Part shown: in pieces, positions 50,481-61,300 of the stretch
Layout: each line of letters begins with the position of its first letter
Position numbering within the stretch: the first letter of the stretch is position 1
Origin: Thamnaconus septentrionalis
Taxonomy: Eukaryota; Chordata; Actinopteri; Tetraodontiformes; Monacanthidae
DNA length: 64,000 bases
Direction: 5' to 3'
Assembly: GCA_009823395.1 (NCBI GenBank)
Contig: CM020513.1
Coordinates: 1,977,501 to 2,041,500 of the forward strand
Program-made: the position numbers and the translations under genes
The notes under the pieces: model-generated
What the model saw: the letters and a program-made list of their open reading frames with translations, nothing else
Told to the model about the DNA's origin: nothing
Database searches by the model: none

Positions 50481-51090
50481 CAGGATGTGAAGACGCAGCT
50501 ACCACCCTGTCTCACCCACTCTCACCCCCCCTCACCCTGAACACGCTGCTTCTGAACACAAAGACTCTGTGACACAGTTCGACAGCTGCGAGGAGAGCAG
50601 AGGGCTGCCTGCAGAAGACTCCTGCCTCTCCTCTCCTCTCCTCGCCTCTCCTCGCCTCTCCTCCATCCCTCTATCAGTGAGAGCGTTGTTTTCCTGCCAC
50701 TGCTGCTGCTCTGGTCAGGCCGTAACACTGATTTCCGAGAAAAAACAGGGAAAGTTTTACACTTGACTTTCCTTTTTCGACCCGTCTAGTCAAGTCAGGC
50801 TTGGATTCAACAAGGACTGACTTGGAGACGAGGAGTCAGTGGCCGCAGGATGTGGGAGCCGTGAGACGCAGCTTCCAGCTTCACCGCCCTACAATCCCTC
50901 CACAATACACTTTTTCTGAAGAGGAAGACTCTGTGACACACACACAGCTGCTGGGAGCTCCTCTGCCTGGAGAAGACTCCTCCACCCTCCTGTGTATTGA
51001 ACTGGATTTCTGCAAAGATTTCTCGTCTTTGCACAACAACAAAAACAAAAGTTTTACATCTTGTTTCCCTCCTCTTCATCCTCCGCTGCC
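50481..51090. repeat. Diverged tandem duplication, unit about 300-365 bp
   Basis: Collinear matched segments: CAGGATGTG (50481 and 50846), AAGACTCTGTGACACA (50561 and 50925), GAAGACTCCT (50614 and 50972), and AAGTTTTACA (50752 and 51049). The offset falls from 365 to 297 bp because the first copy holds an expanded CTCCT repeat. It is not obviously a known transposon. Confidence 0.65.
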
Positions 51091-52539
51091 TGCATCAGTG
51101 AGCTTCCATCCTCCTCCCTCCCTCCCTCCCCTCCCTCACACTCCCTCCTCTCTCATTTCCACCACTTTCTCTAACGACTGTATTCCTCGACGGCTCGCCC
51201 CTCTTCTCCCACCCCGGCCTTTTATTTTCCGCGCTCCACCTCCCTCCCTGCATCCTGCGACTCCCACGGCGGTGATCAGAACCCCGGTGCTGATGCTGCA
51301 GCTCACTGCTGGCCCGCTGCATCAGTGGGTGGACGGACACGCCAGAGAGCTCCCGTCAAGGGGCAAGTGCGCCCCAGAGAGCGCCCCCCCGCTTGGCCGA
51401 TACAGATTCCCCCTCTTGCTTAAAACGCGCCCACACACACACACGCATAAGAGACAAAAGAGGAGTAAACACTTGAGGAATTGGAGGAGAATCCAAGATA
51501 ATCACAGAGACAGCACTATTTTTATGGTTCTCCCCCAGGAGGACGGGGAGGAGGAGGAGGAGGAGGAGAGCATGGCAGTGGCTACCTCTTCATCCCTTAC
51601 GGCCCCCCAGACAATCCTGAGAGTCTGCACTGAACTAAAGACACTAAACTGGGGCCATTAGTGGACGCAACCTCCTTCAATGTGGATCTACGAGGGACAA
51701 GAGTCAAGTTTCCCCCAAGTTGGACGCGAAGCCGAGAGCTACAGTCAACGGCCACCGCTGCCATTAATCCTCAAGGCCCCACACCTCCCCGCCGCCCCCT
51801 CCCCCCACGTCTCATCCCAAGCAACACGACTCTCCTCGCAAGGGTAAAGAGAGACATTTCACGTCTAATTAATGCGCAGGACGGTTGTATAAAACAGCTA
51901 ATGAGGCTGTGATCACGGCGGTGTGAAGGCAGGCGCCGCTGAAGGGTTGAGGGGTGGAGGAGCGGCGGAGGTGCTTCACTTCTAAGACTCTCTCGGCTGC
52001 ACAGCTATTATACCGTCACCGAGAGACCGGAGGAGTTTCCTTCATCCACAATTGGAGGCGCAGGGGAGCCGGAATTAATCTGCAACGGCAGCAGCAGCAG
52101 CAGCAGCCGGCGCACGGCTAACAAAAGGCACCTCGGAGTCAAGTTTGAAAAAAGGTACCAAGTGGCGTTCATCCAATCGGAGCGCGTGATTCTCCGAGTG
52201 TGATTTGCTGCCACAACACTGAGGCAGCTGAGAGGAGGACCGGAAAATGCAAAGAGGTGAAAGTCATAATATACTGTAGATGGATTTATCCAAGGACACA
52301 CATCCAGCAAGGACAGCAGGGGCTGCAGTTAAAACATCGCTTGGATTTAAGAGCTGCTGTTGCACTGTATTAATATATGTGCCCACTTAAGCTGTTGGAT
52401 GAACAGCATGCACAGCAGCCAGGCAGCCAGCTGCCTTCTGAGCAACAGTTCATCAGCCAAATATCTACCGAGGAGCAAGATTTCATTTCTACTGTGAATC
52501 CCACGGTGACAACAAGCCTCCTCGTTGGCTTTGGACACG

Positions 52540-52655
52540 ATTGAAGAGACAAAACAAGCAGCAGCAGCAGCAGGAGGAGGAGGAGAAGAAGATAGAGGAG
52601 GAGGTGGAGAAGAAGAAGAAGATAGATGAGGAGGAGGAGGAGAAGAAGAGATGCT
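52540..52655. repeat. Purine-rich (CAG)n-(GGA/GAA)n low-complexity tract
   Basis: CAG repeats run into GGAGGAGAAGAAG-type repeats within 200 bp of the first-exon donor. On the transcribed strand this is a polypyrimidine stretch just inside the intron. Confidence 0.8.
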
Positions 52656-52730
52656 TTCGCTCACTGCACTGGCATCACAACACAACACAGCACAACAGGC
52701 GGAGGACGAGTTGCCCGTCGTCCGGCTCAC

Positions 52731-52799
52731 CTGCGCGATCTCGTACAGCAGCTTGTAGTGCTCCTCTCGCTTCTGCAGAGTGCACAGATTGCAGCCCAT
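52731..52799 (-). CDS. pdzrn4: pdzrn4 short-isoform first coding exon (MGCNLC leader)
   Basis: This exon encodes 23 residues, MGCNLCTLQKREEHYKLLYE followed by IAQ, and matches the known alternative N-terminus of vertebrate PDZRN3/PDZRN4 short isoforms. The ATG (52799-52797) sits in a textbook Kozak context, GCCACCATGG. The exon ends CAG and is followed by a GTGAGC donor. It joins in phase 0 to the exon beginning VNGKEL. G2 with C3 and C6 fits the N-myristoylation pattern (G, small residue, two any, S/T/A/G/C/N, not P) with neighbouring cysteines that could be palmitoylated, as in Src-family and G-alpha N-termini. Lipidation is inference. The leader replaces the RING, zinc-finger and first half of PDZ1 of the long form, so this isoform should lack E3 ligase activity. 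The reading frame stays open upstream of the ATG to at least 52907 but without an obvious ATG in frame. Confidence 0.93.
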
Positions 52800-52991
52800 G
52801 GTGGCCGCGGTGAGAGCGCCAGCTGTCCGATTCTCCCCGGGGGTAGCAGTGGCACGGACACAGGGGGGGTCGCCCTCCACGCCGGAGCGCCCGCTCTCAT
52901 CGGTCACTCCTTGTGGCGGGGCATCCCGGAGCAGCGGCGGCCGGCGAGCCTCGGAGGGGGAACGGATGAGCCTGAAATCCCCTCCAGCAGC

Positions 52992-53034
<43 letters not shown>

Positions 53035-53260
53035 GCAGCAGCAGCGTCTGCCCCCTCTTCCCTCTCCGGCTGCCTCTATTTGACAGGCTCACACACACAC
53101 GCACGCTCGCACGCTGGAGTTGTGAGCGGCGCTGGCGGAGACACTCCCCCCTCCGTCCACATGACTACGCTGAGAGCAGCTCATGAATAATGAGGGCGGG
53201 AGGCGGGAGAGGCGGGGCTAAATAGCGGCATGCATGAGGAGGGCGGGGACAAAGAGGAGG
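52800..53260 (-). promoter_or_regulatory. pdzrn4: Internal promoter and 5'UTR of the pdzrn4 short isoform
   Basis: This is a GC- and CpG-rich stretch immediately upstream of the MGCN start codon. Two GGCGGGG GC boxes lie at about 53210-53217 and 53243-53249, and a TATA-like CTATTTAG lies at about 53218-53225 on the minus strand. If that box is used, transcription would start near 53190 and the 5'UTR would be about 390 nt, including the CTG-repeat tract at 52986-53045. The promoter role is inferred from the known alternative first exon plus base composition. The start site itself is not visible. Confidence 0.6.
52986..53045 (-). repeat. (CAG/CTG)n trinucleotide tract in the short-isoform 5' leader
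   Basis: About 19 mostly perfect CAG units on the plus strand, read as CTG in the pdzrn4 leader, with CGG interruptions near both ends. Shorter CAG runs lie at 52088-52107 and 52557-52572 in the first intron. Confidence 0.9.
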
Positions 53261-53276
53261 GGACAGACTGAGTGGG

Positions 53277-53279
<3 letters not shown>

Positions 53280-53321
<42 letters not shown>
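53280..53321. repeat. (GT)n microsatellite upstream of the internal promoter
   Basis: Perfect GT run about 60-70 bp upstream of the GC boxes on the minus strand. Confidence 0.95.
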
Positions 53322-53323
<2 letters not shown>

Positions 53324-53527
53324 CATTAAGACTGAGACGCACTCACACAATGATCTCCTTTGTGAGCAGCAGCTCCGGCTGAGCAGGATCTCTGATGGTG
53401 ACTGATGGCCAAGACGACCGAGGCTGCTGTTAAACAGCGACGGCCGCACGTGCAGCAATCAGAAAATGTGGGATTATGATCTTGAGAACTCGGAACCATG
53501 ACGGGGAATAATGAGCGGAGGCCAGAA

Positions 53528-53640
53528 ACACTTTGTGCTGTCGAGGTTCTGGGTTCCATTCCTGGAGTTGCACGATTTCTCCGGGTCTGTCTGGGTTTCT
53601 CTCCAGGCATTTGTACCGGTTTCTCAAACAATCAATGGCA
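53528..53640 (+). mobile_element. Degenerate SINE relic
   Basis: TTCTGGGTTCCATTCCTG resembles a decayed B box, and CTGGGTTTCTCTCCAGG followed by CCGGTTTCTC resembles the body of the SINE at 34620. Head and tail are not clear. Confidence 0.5.
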
Positions 53641-54948
53641 AGAATTGTCCAGCTCACCTCCAGTCCAGTCCGGCCACCAGCACTAGCAGATGGAAGACCT
53701 GGTTCCCAGGCACCGCACACTGCTCCTTAGAAGAGGACGGGTGGACGCTGAAAACTTATTTCACTGCACATCACTGCAATACCAATAGAATTTTGGGGGA
53801 AAATTTGAATGATTCTTTTGGAGAAAATAAAAGATTTAATACTGTAAATATTATTATTGGGCACTTTTTAAAGATATACAACTGCCTCCTACATGACGAG
53901 TCCACTTACATGAATTTAAATATTTTCAAAACACTTACAAATGGATGATCTTTTAAATAATAGATCCTGATAATTCATTTTGTTTATATAAAATGTCACT
54001 CTAACCCTTCTGCTTTACCACATTACAGCTGGTGGTATTTAAAAATAGATTGAAGCAAACAAACAGTTGCAGCTTAACGTTCAGATGGAGAAACAAAGAG
54101 TGGGCAGACAATGGTGTATTTATAGCTCAGCTGGCGCTGCAGGTGGTCATAGGTGGTCCACGCAGCGACAAGACAGCCATCCACCAGGGGCTGCCTTCCC
54201 CTCAAACTGCCGTGATTGCGAGACAATGGATTCTTTTCTCTCGTTTTCTTTGCTTCCTTTTCCTTCCCCCTCTTCGCTGCAGGATCATCCGCGAGGAGCA
54301 GGAAGCTCTGCTAACGAGCAAATCACCGTTAACAAATTGGCCTCCGAGCCAAAAGTGGGTCTGGCTGTGCAGAATCCAGCAGAGGAGCAGAGCGCTCATC
54401 AACCACTGGGCACGCCACCTCTCCCCTGAGAGGGTGGAGGGAGGAGGGGGGTGGGGGGTGGCCCTAATCCCATTTTCCCGTGGCTTTAGTTTTCGTGCCG
54501 GTGGTTGGAAGCAAGCCGAAGAGACGCCGGCCACCGTCCGTCCATTCCCGTCCGCTCGCCGCGACCAACCGACTGACAACCCATCCGCTCATCACCGTGA
54601 AGAAGCCACAAGTAGCAGCGGCTGCCGCAGTTGCCAGGCAATATCAAATCCACCAAAGTGCTGTTCACTAAAGTGTCAATCCCACATCAAAGGGATCTTA
54701 TCAGGGGAAGGTCGGGGGGGTCGGTGGCGGGTGGGGGGTGGAGGATGTTGGGGGGGGGCTGCAGCGAATGGCTGTGTTGGCTCCTGGTTACGAGAGGCGG
54801 GCGAGTCTTCGGGGGAGAAATTGTGAGTGAGGAGGACGAGGGAAGCTACGGAGCGAAGACGAGAGGCGTGGATTGACAAAGCAGCAAAGTCGAGCACCTG
54901 CCTGAGGACGTGCTGACGGCGTCCAATAGCAGCAGGAGGGGGAGAAGG

Positions 54949-55857
54949 GAGAGCTGGCCAAATTAGGACAAAAACAAAATCCAGATTTCTTTCTCTGAAA
55001 ACTCGATTTTCGATTTCGATTTCAATTTTCTTGGGAACAAAAGAAGTCTATTGCTGGTTTTAAGATGTTTAAAAGAGTGGTCGAGGGGGGAACGTGCACG
55101 GGAGAAGCAGTGCACTGTTGACAGCACCTAGATCACTCGGTTAGCCTGAGCGTCTGCACACAGTAATTTGTCGTCCTGCTTAAAAGTGAACCTACAGCAA
55201 AGTACACATAGTGGGTTCATTATTTTTCATTCAGCGATCGACTTGCCCATAAATGGAAGAACTGTTTTCTTTTATATACGTTTGTAATTATTACTGTAAT
55301 TATCATTGAGGACAAACGTGGAAAGGGGATGTGACATTTTAATCTCCGATACTCAGTGAGCACTCCCGACATTAGACTACAACACATCGTTCAAAGCGCG
55401 ACTGAGTTACATCACATTTATCACTAAATATGCTACAAAAACTGAACTAGTGCGTGTCGTACGCAACTTCGGAAAAAAATATTTACTAACAGGCAGTGGC
55501 GAGGGCAGCATACGGAATCACTTCCTGGTTTTAACATCTGCTGTAGCTAGGACAAATGCAGATACGAGCAAACAAAGGAAGCCTGTTAGCATAGCACCGG
55601 TCTTTGGTCCTCATGTAAAGCCCGCAGAGCAACACAACTGCTCCCACTCTGGCTTGTGGTGTTTACGAGGTGTTGAAATAAGTTTGTCGTGCTGCACCAC
55701 CTTCAGGCACACTTTGCAGCGGGGAGTGGTGACGCACAGCCTGTTAGCATGCGAGAGGAAAATCGATTTTACGATTTCTTTTTTTAATGTCGTCTGACTA
55801 TAAAAAAAATAAAAAAAATCAGATTTCAATTTAAAATCGATTAATCGCCCAGCCCCA
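54949..55857 (-). mobile_element. 909-bp hAT element copy with BED zinc-finger relic and 8-bp target duplication
   Basis: The minus-strand start reads TGGGGCTGGGCGATTAATCG and the opposite end GAGAGCTGGCCAAATT, an imperfect terminal inverted repeat. Both are followed inside by AATCGATTTT-type sequence. Flanks are identical 8-mers GGAGAAGG (54941-54948 and 55858-55865), though the right flank is a GGA-rich tract. Within it, 55614-55742 on the minus strand encodes CKVCLKVV and HHKPEWEQ, resembling a BED zinc finger at the N-terminus of hAT transposases. Most of the transposase is absent, so this is an internally deleted copy. Confidence 0.7.
55614..55742 (-). pseudogene. hAT transposase BED-finger fragment
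   Basis: The fragment shows a CxxC pair (CKVC) and an HH about 16 residues later, the usual spacing idea of a BED finger, and then a stop. It has no downstream catalytic RNase-H-like region. It is a relic and not a gene. Confidence 0.5.
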
Positions 55858-56005
55858 GGAGAAGGTGAAGCAGGAGGAAGTGGGGGAGGATGAGGAAGAA
55901 GGAGGCGGAGAAGGATGAGGAGGAGAAGGAAGGAGGAGGTGGTTTGGGAGGAGCATAAGGAGGCAGAAGAGGAGGAGGAGGAGGAGGAGGAGGAGAAAGG
56001 AGCTT
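55857..56005. repeat. (GGA)n purine-rich tract
   Basis: GGAGGA/GAAGGA repeats immediately beside the hAT element. Strand asymmetry produces poly-Ser/poly-Leu shadow ORFs. Confidence 0.9.
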
Positions 56006-56159
56006 CTCCATCGCTCTCCTCTTGGTTGTCGCCCACTCGCTGACCCCGAAAGGTCAAGAAGCTCATTGGTCACCCAGATGGTTCTCCCTCATCATGTGTG
56101 CAGCCACGCTGATACTGTGGCCGCCGCCTGCGGTCAAGCAGCACCGTTGCCGTCGGGAG

Positions 56160-56190
56160 GCGGCGGGTGAAGAGTGAAGAGTGAAGAGTG
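56160..56190. repeat. (GTGAAGA)3 short tandem repeat
   Basis: Three perfect 7-bp units. Confidence 0.85.
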
Positions 56191-57294
56191 ATGCTCCAGC
56201 AGCAGGAGCTGCATTAAGGCTGATGGAAGTCGTCCCGAGGTGGACGCCACAGCTCAGCTCTGGGTTTTTTGTTTTTTTTTGCACCAATCCGCTTGAGACT
56301 GCACTTCCCGCGCAACCTGAGGGCCCAGGCCAAGACATTAGGATGCATTTAGTGAATCCATTTACACCCCCCTCCACCCTCAACCTCCTCTCCCGTCCTG
56401 ACACTTTTTATGTTCTAAGTTACGGTCGGGATCCGCAACGTGCACAACTCTTGGCCGTAAAAACTTGGCGGTGATAAAAAAATTAGAGTAGCTCTCTTTG
56501 CACTGCGGCTGTATTTTATTTTTGACAAGCCCTCGATTCCATCGTCCTTTCTCCGACTGTCCCCGCTGTCCTCTGCACTGTCCGGCGGTCGTCCATCACC
56601 CGCGCCGCCCTTTGCCCGCTCGGCTAGAAACAGGCCCTCCATCGTGTTCAGTCTCTCAGTTAATGGTGCCTCACATCGCCGGTCGGCCGAGAGCCCATTT
56701 GTCCTCGGACTGATGGATGTATTTTCAGCTTTCTTCGATTGCGTCTCTGACAAACCGATATTTAAGCCCGCCTTCAAAGAAAAATTTGCAGGTATAACCT
56801 TCAGCCAAGCATTCGCACCCTGGTCCGCTCAAAAACAGTCTTTTTTATTCCTTGGTCATGAGACATGCGGGCAGTACACTGACGACACCCACTTGCGAAA
56901 CCAGCTCCTGAAGTCCTGCTGATCAGGATGTGACCAGCTTGGAATGTGAAATCAGAATCAGCAGCCCTCCCAACTGTTTTCCCATCGATCCCTTGTCTGA
57001 GGGACGAGCATCACCAAGCGGCACTCTGCACGGCAGGAGGCTAAGGTCCATTCAATACTCCTGAACTACTGGTTCTGCACGCTGGCATTCAATTTGATTG
57101 ACTTTTCTTCTTTTTCTCTCAATGCAGAAAACATGGCTGCGTGACTCAGTTTGTGACCTCTAAACAACTTTTCCTGCTGCTGCTTCCTGAGGTTGAGGAA
57201 AACTCTTCATGCGTCACGATGAGCTTTACAGATGCAGAGTGACATCAACAGTTTGGTTACACAAAATTGACTCACACTCTCACCCACGCTCGCA

Positions 57295-57484
57295 GTGCAC
57301 ACCTGTGGCCAGATGAGTGCAGCCAATCGGCCTGACGTGTGTTTTCTGGAAGCCGGAGCTCCTGCAGAAGAACCCACGCACACATTATTGGCAGAACATA
57401 CAAACCCCACAAGGGGAAAAAAGCCTCCTGGAGAATCGAACCCACAACCTCTTTGCTGCAGGGCGACACACCACAGCCCTTCGG
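57295..57484 (-). mobile_element. tRNA-derived SINE, 5' portion
   Basis: On the minus strand: B box GGGTTCGATTC near 57435-57450, followed by TTTGTATGTTCTGCC and GTGCGTGGGTTCTTCTGC. It is collinear with the SINE at 34620-34908, and the 3' domain is missing or replaced. Confidence 0.75.
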
Positions 57485-58139
57485 TCCCAAGCTTAAACCA
57501 ATTCCAGTTTAGAAATGACAGGCTGTTGCTCAGGCAATCAACAGAACTGCTTGTTCCTTCTTGTTTTCGTCAATGATTCAAAAGGGAAAATTGGCTCGTC
57601 CAAGAAGTCTTTAATACATAAACAGCTTTATTTTTTTCTCCGGCCAGCTCTGACACACCAGGTGGGTGTGAAATCTCTCTGGTGTGAGCTCTGGAATTTG
57701 AAAACGCGCCTGCGAAAACAGGAAGAGGAGGAATCCGCTGGCAACGCGCAGCTCAGATCAGATCCTTTCACTGAACGTCAGCGGTTCCTCCCGAGTATCG
57801 CTGTGACCTGATTGGGGATTAATTAATCGTGGCTGCCTTTTGAATGGGAGCCTCGCGGAAGCGGCGGCGGCGTCCCTGGATGACAGATTTGACGGTCCAG
57901 CGTGAGCGCAGGTGGGGGCTTCAAAGCTAGCGCAGCCAGAGCGTGGGAAGCCGACCAAAACAGCTTTTCTTTCAATGACAATAAATTATTAAACAGGCTT
58001 CAATATTTAATTCATGTGGGAACATGGCCCTGGATAAAAATAGCACGATGTGGGCTGCCGATCAGGATAGCACGGCGACAACTCAGTGTTGTCTTTGCAA
58101 AGCAGTCAGCGTAACGGACATCAAAGGCTGAGAAGCAAT

Positions 58140-58330
58140 TTAAACTTTCTGTCCGCATAATGTCAGCGGCGCTTTATTAGAACCGCACAAATCTCCGCAG
58201 TTAATTACGAGTCACAGGATTATTTGACCCTGCAATTAGCACGTTTGGGCTAATATTAGCTAATATTTATGCCCCGCTGCTAATAATCTATAACGAGATA
58301 TCATCACACGTGACATTTTTTAATGAGCAG
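58140..58330. promoter_or_regulatory. Candidate conserved non-coding element
   Basis: A non-repetitive AT-rich block dense in homeodomain-like cores (TTAATTACGAG, GCAATTAGC, CTAATATTAGC, GCTAATAATC). The call rests on composition and motif density only. Confidence 0.25.
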
Positions 58331-61300
58331 AATTCCCTCGCTGCGCCTCGCAAATGAGCAGTCACGTGTACGAGCTGAATTCTGGATGTTTCAGAAAAGG
58401 AGGAAACTCTAGAGTGTGTTACTGTGACTCTAAGATTAAGCAGACATCTAGAAAGGCATTAGTTGAAGTGAAGTGTGCAGTAAATTATTAAGGGTTGAAA
58501 ACGCATTCTATTACAATATTGCAAACCAAAATGGTACTACTTTTTCTTCAAGATCTTGAAATCAGTTTTCAATAGCACTAAACAAAAATGACTTTACCAG
58601 CCGAGGTACACGAGTATATACTTCCACTTTTTAAAACACAAGTCTGTACAATTCCAATGTTGGTTGCTGCACTTCATGGAAATACAGTTCCAAATCAAAC
58701 AACTTACAATGAGGAGCTCAGGACTCTGTGACCTGATGACATCAGACTTTGGTAATGTTACCGCAAGATGTCCTTGGAGAGACGATGAGACATTATTCAC
58801 GGTGGAATCCAATTCTGTAAACCTCATTTGCATTTTTTTTCCCTTAAGAAAAAAAAAACATAACCCATTTCAGAAGCGTGACCAGGCTGTCACCTTGGGC
58901 GAGACGCCGAGTCCAAGTCTTACAGGATGCAGTCTGTGCATGACCTATTTTCACCCCGCTAATACATGAATATATACAGATACTTCCAAGTAAGCCGGTT
59001 TCTGGTGTAGCTAGGAAGAAAAAACAACAAGATTGTTTACGCAACTAGCCAAAGGCAAACATCAACAATAATAATTCCTGGCCTGTCACAGATGCCTATC
59101 AAGCGTAAACCAGTCACGGCCGCGTCGGGTTAACACGTGTCAGACTAGTGACCTTTTCTTCCAGGAAACGTTGACTTTGATGGTCTGGCCTGCAGGTGAA
59201 CACAGCGTTTTTGGGAAGACTGTGAGTGACAGAGCAGGCTGGTCTTGCATCTTTTCCCTGCTGGAAGCCTCTCTGTGCCTGTTTCACCGCCGTCCAACCC
59301 CAGGCTGCACCGTGACCCCGACGCCACCTGCGTGGAGGTGCAGCCCCGGGGCATCCTAGGCTGCTGCTGCCACTGCAGCTCAGTGCAGGGGGAACCAAAC
59401 CGCCGGTTGGTTTCTATCAAGCCACAGTGGCTGTTAAGGCTCCCCGAAGCCGCCCTGTGATGAATCGTAATCATTTGAAATGCATAAGGCACTGGAGCAT
59501 AAATAAAGCTTAGCTGGAGAGCGAGCATCGCGTCTGCAGGTCTGACGGAGACACAATAGGGGTTTCCCGGCTCTGTCTGTCGCCTCCGGTGTTTTAACCA
59601 TATTTGTGGGCTCCAGCCTTTTTTATTACATTATCTGACGTACAGTAACAAGACGGCAGGCGTCTCCAGACGGATGACGGAGCTGCTTCACTGACGCTAA
59701 ATCAGACAAGAGCAAAAGAAGAAAGAAGAAACCCACATCATCTGGATTTATTCGAGGTGATCCAGATTGTCAAAGAGCTCGCAGCAAACTTTTCACAGAG
59801 GGGAGCCAAACCCAGGGCTGCAGAAACAGCCACCACTGCACGCTGCAGCATCCCGGTGAAAGACGTGGCTGCAGCGAGGCTGATGCTTGTGTTGTGTATT
59901 TCTTATTCCTCTTCTTCTGTGGTTTTTGAAGGACACCTTCCAGCAGGAGTTGTAAGGTGCTGATTGAGTTGTGGAGATGCTGTAATGAATTTACTAACAC
60001 TAATGCTAAAACTAAGCTAACTAAAATGCAATTTTGTGTTTTCGATCCTGTCATGAGATGCAGAAAACTATCTCATCCACCGGCTACTTCCTGGTTTTGT
60101 CCAGACTAAAACGACGCTGGATGGTTATGGAAAAATAAGAACGGCTGAAAACACTTTCAGGTGGAGCTCGGCAACATGGACGTGCAAGATTTGAGATTTG
60201 GATGGTTTCACATTTCATTAAAAACGCAAAAGCAGAAACATCTAAACCCCAGAGGAAGTTATAGGTCTAGAAGGTTGATTGTATTCTGCCTGAGCTAACA
60301 ATGGGGAACATTGGAAATGGAAATCGCTTTAACTTTTCTAGATTCTTTTTCCTTTGTCGACATTCATGCCGAGACACAATCTTTACCAGTGAGTGCGGCC
60401 GCCAGATCAATCCGCACATTGTCACGGAGGCTCAAAGGTGGCGATTCTCACGGACGACGAGCCGCCATTGCCTAGAACAGACGGGGCATTGATTCGGCAC
60501 CACTGCCCACCGCCGGCTGCGCTCATCAATACCCGGTCGATGCACCTTCTGATTGTGGAGGAGAGTTTGGTGCTTGTGAAGAGGGGACAGTGGATCTATA
60601 GAAACAATAAGTTCAGAGGGCAAACGGGATGCACTCCAGACCGACCTGCTCGGCTCTAACCAGCGGCGCTCTCTGCTGATTCCAGCACTAATGGAAATGG
60701 GCGCCGACCGTCATTGTTGCCTTTTTGCACCGGGGCCTTTTGAATCCGTGCAGCTTAAAGGTCATTCCATTTCAAGGGCACAATAGCAGCGGCCTCAGTC
60801 ACATGTTTTAGGGTCGGGTCACATTCAAAGCCCGAAGCCACAGCTGTGAGTTGGGGCAAAGACTTGGAAGCATAAATTGGAAGTGGTATCATAAACAAGA
60901 ACATAGAGAGACATTATCTGAGGTTTCAGCTGTGTAAATGTTTTAGACTGAGGTTAGCAAAAGGCCCAATGATCTGCAAATGCTTTGCGGCATACAGGGG
61001 AAATACTCCAATAATAATAGCCTCTAGAAAGCACTTTGAATGATAAAACTGACAGAAATTCATTCATAACACAACAGAAATATTTAATTCCAACTCATAA
61101 ATCTGCTTTGAGTAAAAACACTCAAATAAAATTCTCTAACTCACTGATGTGTAATTTAAAACCAAGTTTAAAAGGTCTTTGTTAAAAAGTCTCATTGGCA
61201 AATCCCAAAGCCTCAGGCTTTAGGACCAAGCGAAGCAGTGACATTGGTATTCTGTGTGCAGACATTGATACTTAATGACAGTGATTTTTCCAAAATGTTA

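Larger units (their letters stand above)
26084..52730 (-). other. pdzrn4: Large first intron of the pdzrn4 short isoform (26.6 kb)
   Basis: GT-AG intron between the MGCN exon and the PDZ1/linker exon. It contains the repeats and candidate regulatory blocks listed separately. The longer open frames inside (for example 32180-32908 minus, 29839-30483 minus, 50801-51661 plus) resemble no family, are compositionally biased and are treated as chance. Stretches not listed individually show nothing I can name. Confidence 0.8.

Noticed and set aside
50801..51661. 286-aa open frame on the plus strand
   Set aside because: It begins at TTG, is rich in Pro/Ser and GAG repeats, crosses the tandem duplication and resembles no family.
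52904..53104. Poly-leucine uORF ending just before the MGCN frame extension, apparently an ATGA stop-start overlap
   Set aside because: Both apparent starts (53104 and 52907) are GTG codons, not ATG, so there is no true stop-start overlap.
54032..54826. 264-aa open frame on the plus strand
   Set aside because: Composition drifts through GGGGTG repeats and no family was recognised.
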